From positions 1 to 45,799 of the forward strand of contig JADKHF010000021.1 of NCBI GenBank assembly GCA_016721865.1: 45,799 nucleotides of DNA, written 5' to 3'. The translations under genes were made by a program, and so were the position numbers. The notes below the pieces were generated by a model. That model did not search any database. It saw nothing but the letters and a program-made list of their open reading frames with translations, and was not told the DNA's origin. Source of the DNA: Nitrosomonas sp. Lineage in GTDB: Bacteria > Pseudomonadota > Gammaproteobacteria > Burkholderiales > Nitrosomonadaceae. Positions 16,434 to 25,932 of the stretch are shown piece by piece. Each line of letters starts with the position of its first letter. Positions within the stretch are counted from its first letter, which is position 1.

Positions 16434-18461
16434 ATGAATGACAAAATTGAAAAAATAAAACAGCACGCCAACAATTTGCGTGCTGAAATCGAATTACATA
16501 ACTACCGGTATTATGTGCTGGATAATCCGATCATTCCCGATTCGGAATACGATAAGTTATTACATGAATTACAGCAAGTCGAACAAGATTATCCGCAACT
16601 GATCACGGCAGACTCCCCAACGCAACGCGTCGGTGCAGCACCGCTCAAGGCCTTTTCGCAGATTACGCATCGTATCCCGATGCTGTCATTGAGTAACGCG
16701 TTTGACGATACCGAAGTCGAAGCATTTAATCGCCGTGTCTGCGAAGGATTGTCCGTTGACGCCACGGAGTATACAGTCGAGCCGAAATTTGACGGATTGG
16801 CAGTTAGCTAATGCTATGAGAACGGCATTCTTAAAACCGGTGCGACGCGCGGTGATGGCAATACCGGCGAAGACATTACGCTGAACTTGAAGACGATAAA
16901 ATCAATTCCGTTGTCACTGCCGATCAGGAATCCTCCGCCGTTTCTGGAAGTACGGGGTGAAGTACTGATGTTGAAAGCGGATTTTCTGACACTGAATCAA
17001 CTGCAACTGGCCAAAGGTGAAAAGGAATTTGCCAATCCACGTAATGCCGCAGCAGGATCGCTGCGTCAGCTCGATCCCGCGGTAACCGCGACTCGGCGCC
17101 TAACATTTTTTGCGTATGGGGTTGGGCAATATGAAGATGCACACATGCCGCATGATAAGCACAGCAATATGTTGAACTATCTCTCCAGTCTGCACTTTCC
17201 GGTGGCCAGGAATGCCAGGTGGTCACGGGATTACAGGGATTGCTGGATTATTATCAAGCGATTGGTGCGCAGCGCGAGAATCTGCCGTATGCGATCGATG
17301 GTGTGGTGTATAAAGTCAACTCTCTATCGCAGCAGGAGAAATTGGGTTTTGTATCGCGCGCGCCTCGGTTTGCCATAGCGCACAAGTTTCCGGCACAGGA
17401 GGCGGTAACGCAATTGCTCGATATTGATGTGCAGGTCCGGTAGAACTGGTGCGTTGACCCCTGTTGCGCGCCTGAAACCGGTGTTTGTCGGCGGAGTGAC
17501 TGTGACCAACGCGACCTTGCATAATGCCGACGAAATTGAACGTAAGGATGTGCGTATTGGCGATACCGTCATTGTGCGTCGCGCTGGGGATGTCATTCCG
17601 GAAATCGTATCGGTGATTTTGGAAAAACGCCCGGTCGATTCGCAAGTATTCAACATGCCGGTGCATTGCCCGGTGTGTGGTGCAAAAGCTGTGCGGCTCC
17701 AGGACGAGGCAGCATCGCGCTGCACCGGCGGCCTGTTTGCCCGGCGCAGCGGAAACAAGCTATTCTGCATTTTGCCTCGCGCCGTGCGATGGATATTGAA
17801 GGATTGGGGGATAAACTGGTCGATCAAATGGTGGACAATGCCATCGTGCGCACGCTTAAGAGATCTGTACAAGTTGGGGATAACTGCACTGGCGAATCTT
17901 GAACGTATGGCGGAGAAATCGGCCAATAATATTCTGAGCGCGATCGAAAAAGTAAATACACCACACTGGCGAGATTTATCTATGCGCTAGGTATTCGCAA
18001 TGTCGGGGAAGCAACGGCGAAAGACTTTGCTGCCTATCTGGGCAGTCTGAATCGGTTGGTTGAAGCGGATACTGAGCGTTTACAGCAAATTCCGGGTATC
18101 GGCCCGGTAGTTGCGCAAAGCATTGTGGATTTTTTTGCTGAACCACATAACCGTGAGGTAATTGAGCAACTGCGCGCCAGCGGCGTGCATTGGGATGAAA
18201 CATGAGGGGAAAACATCACTATCAGGTGCAGCAGTACCATTGCAGGGAAAAACATTCGTGCTGACGGGGACGTTACCGAATATGAGCCGCGAGGAACCCA
18301 AGGAAAAAATCGAAGCGCTGGGTGGAAAAGTCTCTGGCAGTGTTTCCAAGAAAACGGATTATGTGGTTGTGGGTGCGGATCCGGGTAGTAAATACGATAA
18401 AGCGGTCGGGTTAGGGGTTACCATTCTGGATGAAGGGGGGTTATTAACATTACTACAGTAA
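16434..18461 (+). pseudogene. ligA: NAD-dependent DNA ligase, multiply disrupted frame
   Basis: LigA seals nicks during replication and repair and is normally essential. The total span equals about 676 codons, the usual length. The parts are all readable: N-terminal domain Ia (DNPIIPDSEYDKLL), the adenylation motif VEPKFDGLA with the nucleotide-bearing Lys, GEVLMLKADF, AIDGVVYKVN, the OB-fold (GRTGALTPVARL), the zinc finger CPVCG...CPAQ, helix-hairpin-helix (IPGIGPVVAQSI) and the BRCT domain (GKTFVLTGTLPNMSREEPKEKIE). The frame is broken by an in-frame TAA at 16810-16812 and by indels near 17213, 17440, 17735, 17860, 17960 and 18190. An essential gene broken this often points to sequence error. 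Confidence 0.92.
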
Positions 18462-18488
18462 TAATTCCTGTTTCAGATAAGAATGTGT

Positions 18489-19046
18489 TTATAAGTTATT
18501 GTCTTTATTTAAACTAAAGGAACCCGTGTGTTCTCCGACTTGGTACTCGTAAGTTCCGGCAGGTAGTCCATATACTTCCAGCGGGATGATTTTTTCAAAA
18601 AACACTGCGTTTGCTGTACATGCTATATCCGGGGGAAATGGATTGGGGCCGACGTGTAGGACGACTTCAAATTTACTGCCCTTCAGTTTTTGATTGATTT
18701 GCTGGAAGAAATTACAACTACCAAGATATCCATTGATTTTAAGGAAAACCTGGAGAGGTGATGAGTCGACAATAATTACTTCGACTTTTTCCTGATATGC
18801 AGTTGATTCCGGGCTGACTTTGGTTTCAATATAATTGATTAATTTCCAGCTATTTGTGGAATTATCGAACTGAAATTCTACTTTCTGATAGTTACCTGTT
18901 TGTGCATCCGTATCCACACGTGGTATGGTTAATTTTCCATCTTTGTACACCGGATAATCAGATGGAGTGGAATTCTCCGAGAAAGCGGGGTTTATCAATA
19001 GCAAGGCGATTGCAGCCACTTTTAGAAAAAAACCGGCAAAATGCAT
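18489..19046 (-). CDS. Secreted protein of unknown function
   Basis: The intact 185-residue protein has a clear signal peptide (FFLKVAAIALLLINPAFS, cut near residue 23). The mature part has two beta-rich halves: one with VYKDGKLTIPRVDTD followed by KVEFQFDNSTNSWKL, and a second containing two cysteines (CNFF and IACTANA), possibly disulfide bonded, ending in IPLEVYGLPAGTYEYQVGE, a pattern seen at the end of small secreted beta-sandwich domains. No family was recognised. It converges on ligA and is preceded by an AT-rich gap. Confidence 0.65.
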   Translation of the reverse strand: MHFAGFFLKVAAIALLLINPAFSENSTPSDYPVYKDGKLTIPRVDTDAQTGNYQKVEFQFDNSTNSWKLINYIETKVSPESTAYQEKVEVIIVDSSPLQVFLKINGYLGSCNFFQQINQKLKGSKFEVVLHVGPNPFPPDIACTANAVFFEKIIPLEVYGLPAGTYEYQVGEHTGSFSLNKDNNL

Positions 19047-19170
19047 TTTTTATTTCCCCTTATAGTTTGAAGTTAATTTCTAATATATCTTCAGTCGGAT
19101 AGTATTTTCGTGTCCACTGATTATAGAATGACATATAAGCTTTTGTGAATTATATTAAATTAAAAATTTT

Positions 19171-20481
19171 ATGCTGACATACCAACAAGCACAGCAGATT
19201 CTGGATGCGGCTGAATCAATTTATTCGGCACAAACCATCGCGCAAACATTGCAGCGATTAGCGGCGGATATTACGAAAGTGTTATCGCAACAGCAGCCAT
19301 TGGTTTTATGTGTGATGGGCGGGGCGGTGGTATTTGCCGGACAATTGCTGCCACAACTGCGGTTTCCGCTGGATTTTGATTATGTCCATTTGACGCGCTA
19401 TGGCAATGAATTGACTGGCGGAGAAATTCGCTGGCGGGTAGAACCCAGAGAAAGTGTGAAAGATCGGGTTGTTTTAGTACTGGATGACATTCTGGATGAA
19501 GGAATTACGCTGGCCGCTGTCCGTGACAAAGTGTTGGAAAATGGCGCCAAAGCGTTTTATAGTGCAGTTCTGACAGAAAAAGAGACGGGCAAGCCTAAAC
19601 CATTTCAAGCCGATTTTGTCGGATTGACGGTGCCGGATCGTTATGTGTTCGGTTTTGGCATGGATATTCACGGCGCGTGGCGGAATTTGCCGGCGATTTA
19701 TGCAGTAAAGATTAAACCTGAGATTGGGAGAGCAATGTTTGCAATTATTGGTGGCAGTGGAATGACACAATTATCCTGCCTCGAAATATCACACCGGCAA
19801 ATCATACGCACACCCTATGGCGAGCCTTCGGGGCCATTGACGTTTGGTAAGATGAAAAATGAGGATATCGTTTTTCTGGCGCGGCACGGGCATGGCCACA
19901 CGATACCGCCGCATGCGGTCAATTATCGTGCGAATTTGTGGGCATTACACTCATTAAAACCGTCGCATGTCATCGCCGTGGCTTCGGTGGGTGGTATTCG
20001 CTCCGATCTGGCGCCGGGCCGGCTGGTGATTCCTGATCAGATTATTGATTATACCCATGGGCGTAAATTTACCTATTTCGACAACACCGAGCAACACGTA
20101 ACGCATATTGATTTCACTTTGCCGTATTGCCAGCAGACGCGCGCGTTGTTGTTACAAGCGGCGAAAAATGCCAATGAAGCAATTATTGATGGAGGCGTCT
20201 ATGCAGCGACACAGGGACCCAGATTGGAAACGGCCGCTGAAATCAACCGGCTGGAACGCGATGGAGTGGATATGGTTGGCATGACCGGCATGCCGGAGGC
20301 TGCACTGGCAAGGGAATTGGGATTAAATTACGCCACCATTGCTGTGGTGGCCAATTATGCCGCCGGGCGCGGAACCAATGTGACCGGCATACCGCTGAAG
20401 GAAATATATATGGTGCTTGAACAAGCGATGGTGGGCGTCAGAAACATATTGGAACATGTGGTGAGTTGTCATGGCGATTAA
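19171..20481 (+). CDS. Hypoxanthine-guanine phosphoribosyltransferase fused to S-methyl-5'-thioinosine phosphorylase
   Basis: One open frame of 436 residues. Residues 1-188 are an HGPRT: the substrate motif VCVMGGAVVFAG-like near 47-57 and the PRPP loop VVLVLDDILDEGIT (100-113). Residues 189-436 are a PNP/MTAP-fold phosphorylase: AIIGGSGM, FLARHGHGHTIPPHAVNYRAN, GVYAATQGPRLETAAEI and DMVGMTGMPEA. The second enzyme frees hypoxanthine from methylthioinosine and the first turns it into IMP, so the pair forms a salvage path. ATG 19735 has its own ribosome site GGGAG, and a single lost G near 19710 (AAAG-ATTAA) would explain the fusion of two normally separate genes. The end overlaps def by 11 nt. 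Confidence 0.85.
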   Translation: MLTYQQAQQILDAAESIYSAQTIAQTLQRLAADITKVLSQQQPLVLCVMGGAVVFAGQLLPQLRFPLDFDYVHLTRYGNELTGGEIRWRVEPRESVKDRVVLVLDDILDEGITLAAVRDKVLENGAKAFYSAVLTEKETGKPKPFQADFVGLTVPDRYVFGFGMDIHGAWRNLPAIYAVKIKPEIGRAMFAIIGGSGMTQLSCLEISHRQIIRTPYGEPSGPLTFGKMKNEDIVFLARHGHGHTIPPHAVNYRANLWALHSLKPSHVIAVASVGGIRSDLAPGRLVIPDQIIDYTHGRKFTYFDNTEQHVTHIDFTLPYCQQTRALLLQAAKNANEAIIDGGVYAATQGPRLETAAEINRLERDGVDMVGMTGMPEAALARELGLNYATIAVVANYAAGRGTNVTGIPLKEIYMVLEQAMVGVRNILEHVVSCHGD

Positions 20482-20998
20482 ACCGGTACTAAAAATGGGC
20501 GAGTCCATATTGCTCGAAGTGGCCAAACCCGTCGATCAATTCGACACCCCCGAGCTGCATGCGCTGATCCAGGATATGCAGGATACGATGGCATCGTTAA
20601 ATGGCGCAGGTTTGGCCGAGCAGCAGATCGGCGTGAGCTTGCAGGTGGTGATTTTCGGGTTTGAAAAGAATCAACGCTATCCCGATGCCGACGAAGTTCC
20701 TTTTACGGTTCTGCTTAACCCGCAATTGACACCGTTATCCGATGAGCAAGAAGACGGCTGGGAAGGCTGCCTCAGCGTACCCGGAATGCGCGGCATGGTG
20801 CCGCGCTATGCGAACTTGCGCTACCAAGGCGTGGATCAATATGGCACAGCAATTGATCGCATTGTCAGCGGCTTTCATGCGCGCGTAGTGCAGCACGAAT
20901 GCGATCATTTGCAGGGGATTTTGTATCCGATGCGGATCGGATTTTCGTTTGTTTGGGTTTACGGATGTGCTGTTTCCGGGGCAGGTGGTTGTGGATGA
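20471..20998 (+). CDS. def: Peptide deformylase, C-terminus shifted
   Basis: Def removes the formyl group from nascent proteins. The three metal and active-site motifs are present: GAGLAEQQIG (45-54, a variant of GxGLAAxQIG), EGCLS (98-102) and HECDH (142-146). After YPMRI the frame differs from family expectation; a small indel near 20940 would restore DFRLFGFTDVLFPGQ and a stop at 21000-21002 instead of 20996-20998. The start ATG lies inside the end of the phosphorylase ORF, so expression is coupled. This may be a second, non-fmt-linked deformylase copy. Confidence 0.9.
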   Translation: MAIKPVLKMGESILLEVAKPVDQFDTPELHALIQDMQDTMASLNGAGLAEQQIGVSLQVVIFGFEKNQRYPDADEVPFTVLLNPQLTPLSDEQEDGWEGCLSVPGMRGMVPRYANLRYQGVDQYGTAIDRIVSGFHARVVQHECDHLQGILYPMRIGFSFVWVYGCAVSGAGGCG

Positions 20999-21050
20999 TT
21001 AGGTTTATAATATCTGTGTAGTCGGAATAATTTTTAGGGTAATAGTCATC

Positions 21051-21746
21051 GTGAATAAAGAGAAATCAAGCTGGATATGGTGGGTCTTAAGCCCAACTTA
21101 TAAATATGCAGAGCTTGAGAAATCAAGAATTACTGATGAAAAAGATATAAAAGATGAAGAGAAAAAGAAAAAAATTAGTTTGTTGATAAAGAAGCTAAAT
21201 ATTCGCTATCTCTATTTATCCATATTTCTTTGTGTCTTGGTGCAACTGGTCGTTACACTCGGGGAGTGCCAGCCTTTTAAAGGTTGGTATAACTCGCCTT
21301 CTTATAAAGATATTTATAGCATATTGGTAATTGTTTTTTCATGGTTCTATCTATTTTCACGTACCAATGAAATTTTCAAAGCATTTCTACATGATGCTGT
21401 GTGTAAGCTCAATTATGATCCATCTATAAGTAGCTTGAAATATGGAGAAAGGTTGAAATTAGCTTTTAATAGCTATATCGAATTAATACTATTATTTGCT
21501 ATGGTCTATTTTTTGTCGCCTAGTGAGTTCTTTAAAGGATGCTACAAGTTTAGCTCGATATTTGAAGCTATATATTTTAGTGGAATTACCATTACTACTT
21601 TAGGCTATGGTGATATTACGCCAACCAATTTTGTCATTCAGATTACTACTGTATATGAGGTTCTGGTTGGATTCTCGCTCATTATAGTATCGTTCGCAGT
21701 GTATTCGAATCTCGCTATATCAGAGCAAAAATGTAATAAGTCGTAG
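21051..21746 (+). CDS. Potassium channel-like protein (Ion_trans_2 pore)
   Basis: The intact 231-residue protein has a charged Lys/Glu-rich N-terminus (residues 20-50), hydrophobic segments at about 52-70, 89-104 and 142-156, a pore loop with the K+ selectivity filter TTLGYGD (182-188), and a last helix at about 200-221. It lacks a cytoplasmic RCK or cyclic-nucleotide domain, so gating is unknown. Base composition is more AT rich than def and the peptidase gene around it and many codons are A/T ending, suggesting transfer. It sits alone between def and hemJ, 52 nt after the likely corrected def stop. Confidence 0.8.
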   Translation: MNKEKSSWIWWVLSPTYKYAELEKSRITDEKDIKDEEKKKKISLLIKKLNIRYLYLSIFLCVLVQLVVTLGECQPFKGWYNSPSYKDIYSILVIVFSWFYLFSRTNEIFKAFLHDAVCKLNYDPSISSLKYGERLKLAFNSYIELILLFAMVYFLSPSEFFKGCYKFSSIFEAIYFSGITITTLGYGDITPTNFVIQITTVYEVLVGFSLIIVSFAVYSNLAISEQKCNKS

Positions 21747-21885
21747 TTGCATTTCTGGCGTTAAGACTGTTCAAACAGAGAACTATGTATCGCATAGTAT
21801 ATTAATGTGGATATTTCACAATATCAATGCAAAACAAGAAATCCTTACGGGTACTAACGTAACGGTAGTTCTTTATTTTAATTTC

Positions 21886-22335
21886 TTAGCCATTACTGAT
21901 TAATCTAGAAATCCATTCCACTAGGTCTGGTTTAACCACCACCAATATCACGACCGCAAACAAAACCAGCACCGGAAATTCATTAAACCAGCGATAAAAC
22001 ACATGGCCGTGCTGGTTGGTATCGTTTTTAAACGCTTTAACGTACTTTCCGCAGTAATAATGATAGTAAATTAGTATCAAAACCAAAGCCAGTTTGGCAT
22101 GTAACCAACTTCCAGAAAAACCGTAACCCAGCCACAGCCACACGCCGAAAACCACCGTTAGTACCGCGCCGGGAGTCATGATGCCGTAATAGAGCTTGCG
22201 TTCCATGATTTTGAAGCGTTCTTTGCCGGGTTGATCCTCGCATTGGGCATGATAGACAAACAGACGCGGCAGATAAAATAGCCCCGCAAACCAGGTGACC
22301 ATGAAAATGATGTGCAGTGATTTTATCCAGAGCAT
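21886..22335 (-). CDS. hemJ: HemJ family protoporphyrinogen IX oxidase (UPF0093)
   Basis: HemJ oxidises protoporphyrinogen IX to protoporphyrin IX in haem synthesis. It is intact, 149 residues, with four hydrophobic helices. The start LWIKSLHIIFMVTWFAGLFYLPRLFVYH contains the conserved His and YLPRLFVYH signature; KLALVLILIYYHYYCGKY and FRWFNEFPVL-like YRWFNEFPVL are also family marks. It is convergent with the channel gene and divergent from the peptidase gene. A high haem demand is expected in an ammonia oxidiser. Confidence 0.9.
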   Translation of the reverse strand: MLWIKSLHIIFMVTWFAGLFYLPRLFVYHAQCEDQPGKERFKIMERKLYYGIMTPGAVLTVVFGVWLWLGYGFSGSWLHAKLALVLILIYYHYYCGKYVKAFKNDTNQHGHVFYRWFNEFPVLVLFAVVILVVVKPDLVEWISRLISNG

Positions 22336-22428
22336 GGCAGTGTGAATGGTTGGTGTTAAAGTTGGTATGATACTGGGCTTGTGATTTTAGCGCTATCCCC
22401 TGAATCAGGCGGAGCGTGAGCAGGGCTT

Positions 22429-23961
22429 ATGTTTCGATTAAATAACGGGATGATTATGAATCAGCATTATCAAAATTTAGTCCAGAAATTGGAAGAAATC
22501 ACGCATTTAAGCGGTGTGATGAGTACGCTGGGGTGGGATCAGGAAGTGATGATGCCGCCGGGCGCCGGTGAGGCGCGTGCCAGGCAGATTGCGGCACTGG
22601 CTGGCGTTATTCATGAACGCATGACTGATCCTGCACTGGGAGAGTGCCTGAACGAGCTAAAGGAAAAGGATTTTGATGCTTTGAGTGAGCTGGAGCGCTG
22701 CAATATCCGTGAAGCGCTGCATAGTTATGAACTCGAAACCAAAGTATCGAAGCGGCTGGTGCAGGAGCTGGCGGAGTTAAGTTCGCGCGGGCAGGGCATT
22801 TGGGTGATGGCGCGCCAGGAGAATAAATTTTCTGATTTTGCGCCGGTGCTGAAACGTTTTCTGGAACTTAAGCAGGAATGGGCGCAGTGTGTGTCGCCGG
22901 ATTTGAAGCCCTACGATGCAAACATTGATCTGTTTGAGCGCGGCACGACAATGGATAGGATCACGCCGGTATTCGAGCGCCTGAAGCAGGAATTGATACC
23001 GCTGATTCATGCCATTCAGGAACATTCTTATCAACCGGATACTGCTTTTCTGCAGGGCAGGTTTGCGCTGGATAAGCAGGAGGCTTTAGCGCGTAAAATC
23101 AGCCAGGATATTGGTTTTAATTTCGAGCAGGGACGTATGGATGTGTCGGTGCACCCTTTTTGCGGCGGCAGTCATCCGACCGATGTGCGCATTACGACGC
23201 GCTACAAGGACAGTAATTTTGTCGAATCGCTGTATGCGGTGATTCATGAAACAGGTCATGCACTCTACGAACAAGGCCGCCCGCATGAACTGGGCGATTT
23301 GCCGACTTCGGAATCCTTGACGATGGGAATCCATGAATCCCAGTCGTTATTCTGGGAACGCATGATCGCGCAGAGTCAGCCGTTTTGCCAGCACTATTTC
23401 GAGACGATCCGTGCGGCATTCCCGGATAACTTGCAACACGCGACCGTGGATTCGTTTTATCGTGCGATTAATACGTGCAAGCCGGATTTTATCCGGGTAG
23501 AGGCGGATGAAGTGACTTATCCGTTGCATATTATTTTGCGTTATGAAATCGAGAAAGGGTTGTTTGATGGTTCGATGCAGGTTGATGATTTGCCGCACAT
23601 CTGGGATGAACTGATGCAGAAGTATCTGGGAATTCAGCCGTCCACCGATGCGCTCGGCGTACTGCAGGATTCGCATTGGAGCGGCGGGGCGTTTGGGTAT
23701 TTTCCTTCGTATACACTGGGTGCGATGTATGCGTGTCAGTTTTACCAAACGCTACTGAGCGAACAATCCGATACTGAGCGAAATATTGCTAAAGGTAATT
23801 TTGCGCCGATTAAAAATTGGCTCAATGAGAAGATCCACCGTCAGGGCAGACTGTACTCGCCCCAAGAACTTGTTCAGCGCGTTACCGGTGAAGCTTTGAA
23901 TCCGGATTATTTCGTTGATTATCTTAAGCGCAAGTACAGCGAAGTTTATAACCTGACGTAG
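22429..23961 (+). CDS. Carboxypeptidase M32 (Taq type)
   Basis: A zinc metallocarboxypeptidase of broad specificity, cytoplasmic. It is intact at 510 residues. The zinc motif HETGH is at 273-277 with the expected downstream Glu in SLTMGIHESQSLFWE, and the family segments DVRITTRY and GALGYFPSYTLG-like GAFGYFPSYTLGAMYA are present. The ATG at 22456 (residue 10, preceded by CGGGATG) could be the true start; the earlier ATG has a weak ribosome site. It is monocistronic and converges on the PBP7-like gene. Confidence 0.92.
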   Translation: MFRLNNGMIMNQHYQNLVQKLEEITHLSGVMSTLGWDQEVMMPPGAGEARARQIAALAGVIHERMTDPALGECLNELKEKDFDALSELERCNIREALHSYELETKVSKRLVQELAELSSRGQGIWVMARQENKFSDFAPVLKRFLELKQEWAQCVSPDLKPYDANIDLFERGTTMDRITPVFERLKQELIPLIHAIQEHSYQPDTAFLQGRFALDKQEALARKISQDIGFNFEQGRMDVSVHPFCGGSHPTDVRITTRYKDSNFVESLYAVIHETGHALYEQGRPHELGDLPTSESLTMGIHESQSLFWERMIAQSQPFCQHYFETIRAAFPDNLQHATVDSFYRAINTCKPDFIRVEADEVTYPLHIILRYEIEKGLFDGSMQVDDLPHIWDELMQKYLGIQPSTDALGVLQDSHWSGGAFGYFPSYTLGAMYACQFYQTLLSEQSDTERNIAKGNFAPIKNWLNEKIHRQGRLYSPQELVQRVTGEALNPDYFVDYLKRKYSEVYNLT

Positions 23962-23973
23962 AATCTGGCATTC

Positions 23974-24803
23974 TTATACTTGCCTGCGGCCCTGGTTACT
24001 CTCTATCCATTTTTTTACGCGGTTGGCATCGCCAATCCGGGTATTTTTGCCCCAGGAGTTCAGCAGAACAATCACAACGGGTTGACCTGAAATTTTGGCT
24101 TGCATCACTAAACAGCGGCCCGCGTCACTGAGATAGCCGGTTTTAGAAACACCGATATCCCATCCTTGGTTGCGCACCAGACTATTGGAATTGACATACT
24201 GTAATTGACCACGCTTATTTCCTGGTGATACGGAATGCTGTGATGTCGTTGAAAATTCACGGATAGCGGCATAGCTATTTGAAGCGGAGACTAATTTTGC
24301 TAGGTCATGTGCTGTAGCCACATTGCTGCTATTCAAACCGGTAGAGTCGACAAAACGACTGTTGGCCATTCCAATTTTCTTAGCCTTTAGATTCATGGCA
24401 TTAACGAATGCTTTGGTGCCGCCGGGGTATGTTCGAGCCAGCGCTGCTGCGGCGCGATTCTCGGAGGACATCAGTGCCAAGCGTAATAATTCATTACGAG
24501 GATAGCTACTGCCTACGGGCAAACGCGAAGATGAGTGTTTCAGCTTGTCGACATCAGCATTCGTGATCGTGATTTTTTCATTCGGGGACAGACGTGCATC
24601 AAGCGTGACCATGGCGGTCATTAATTTAGTGATAGAAGCAATAGGCATTACCTTGTCTGCATTCTTATCATAAATGACACGTGCGCATTTTGCGCATTAA
24701 AAACCAGCGCAGCTTGAGACTTTATATCTAGGTTATTTTTCTGTGCTAGGGTGTTACTGGTATAAAAAAATATGACGCAAAATAAAAAAAATACCTGTTT
24801 CAT
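23974..24803 (-). pseudogene. pbpG: D-alanyl-D-alanine endopeptidase (PBP7-like), one frameshift
   Basis: PbpG-type enzymes cut D-Ala-mDAP cross-links in the periplasm. The long part (224 residues) carries SITK, SSEN and KTG (SKTGYLSDAG). The N-terminus lies in another frame: ATG 24803 with ribosome site GGAGAG, a signal peptide MKQVFFLFCVIFFYTSNTLA, then SQAALVFNAQNA, after which a shift near 24685 joins RVIYDKNADKVMPIASITK. A single indel restores a protein of about 276 residues. There is no other break. Confidence 0.88.
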
Positions 24804-25472
24804 TCTTTCTTCTCTCCAATTGACCAAAATTGCAAATCATTTTTAATCTATTTAAATAGTTTCGTTATGAGCGAGGAGAATGCCAGTTTAGAGTATTTGA
24901 TCTATGAATGATTATTTTTGGTATTTCAGATAAATAATCTCAACTTGCTGGTATTTAATTTATTAAATTAAAAATAATTCAAAAGGAATGGATTGTATGG
25001 CTGAACATTATTTGTTGAGCATTCTACTATATCTTTGCGAGTATTTTTATTTAAATTCAGAATTAATTCTTTATTTGTAAAAAGTTAAAGAATATTTCTA
25101 AGATACAAAATTAGGTAAAATGATACAAGTAATTGATTTTATATTTATTTCTCTGTAACGTAGTGAAATTCCACTAGGCTGAGCGTAACTTTGAAATTTA
25201 AGAAAAATAATCGCTGTAGTTGATGCGAAGAAGATGAAGCTAAGTAATATTCTGGAAGAGTAAACGAATCAAAGAACTGGATATTCAAACCAATCGGATC
25301 TGGTATTCGTTTTTTAATTTTGTTAAGCAAGAATCGAGCGGATTTTTTGATATTTTCCTCAAGAATAATAGGCTAAGCCGATAGCTTCCAATATTTAACT
25401 TCTGTCACTCAATTCATTGAAACCGACTTTGAGTGGAAGATGAAAATAATCTAACCTATCTTACTTGACCTA
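24804..25472. other. AT-rich spacer, no gene recognised
   Basis: The stretch is strongly AT rich with many T and A runs. The only open frame (minus, 25145-25330, 61 codons, beginning MLNKIKKRIPDPIG) has no recognised similarity and no clear ribosome site. No terminator or tRNA was identified. Confidence 0.4.
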
Positions 25473-25721
25473 TCAATCGACTTGCTTGTAATTATTATTT
25501 GCCAAAATTAGGTTGTTTAATCTTAGCTGGGAGGTAACCGTTTCACCGTCAACACGATCTTTGATTTTTTCGCCGGCTTTTTTACCTTCGCATCCCATTT
25601 GATTCAAAATATCCTGCGCGGCCATTGGAGGCAGTTCAGATTCCTTGTTGCCACTGGCCATAGTGGCAGAAGAACCCAATAAAAAGGCTAAACCGATTGC
25701 AGCGATAAGAAATTTGTTCAT
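25473..25721 (-). CDS. Small secreted protein of unknown function
   Basis: An 82-residue protein with a signal peptide (FLIAAIGLAFLLGSSATMA, cut near 22) and a short mature part with one Cys in MGCEGKKAGEKIKD. The ribosome site AGGAG lies a few bases before ATG. After DGETVT another frame would read CPAKIKQPNFGK and stop, giving a second Cys; the pattern Cys-x-Gly-Lys ... Asp-Gly-x-Thr-Val-x-Cys resembles a group of tiny periplasmic proteins, so the present C-terminus may result from a lost base. The function is unknown. Confidence 0.55.
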   Translation of the reverse strand: MNKFLIAAIGLAFLLGSSATMASGNKESELPPMAAQDILNQMGCEGKKAGEKIKDRVDGETVTSQLRLNNLILANNNYKQVD

Positions 25722-25932
25722 TTTTAACTCCTATATTAATATTATGAAGGAAATCAATTTTACTATACCTGACTTTCCAACCATGAATTTATCACAATCA
25801 TAATTGTCATGGCCATTTCTTTTTTAAAAAATGTGCTTTAATGATGCGAATTATTCCATAAGTTGCATCCGATCCATCAAGTTCAGACAACGCGTTGAAA
25901 CAAATCCTGGTCTTCTTATGTTTATAGAAAAA

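Noticed and set aside
16434..18461. Programmed frameshifting or recoding as the cause of the broken frames
   Set aside because: The breaks have no shared slippery site or downstream structure, occur in many unrelated genes and go in both directions; random indels fit better.
21782..21798. ACTATG/CATAGT hairpin after the channel gene
   Set aside because: Only 6 AT-rich base pairs and no T run; too weak to call a terminator.
25145..25330. Possible 61-residue minus-strand protein
   Set aside because: No ribosome site, no recognisable motif, and it lies in a strongly AT-rich spacer.
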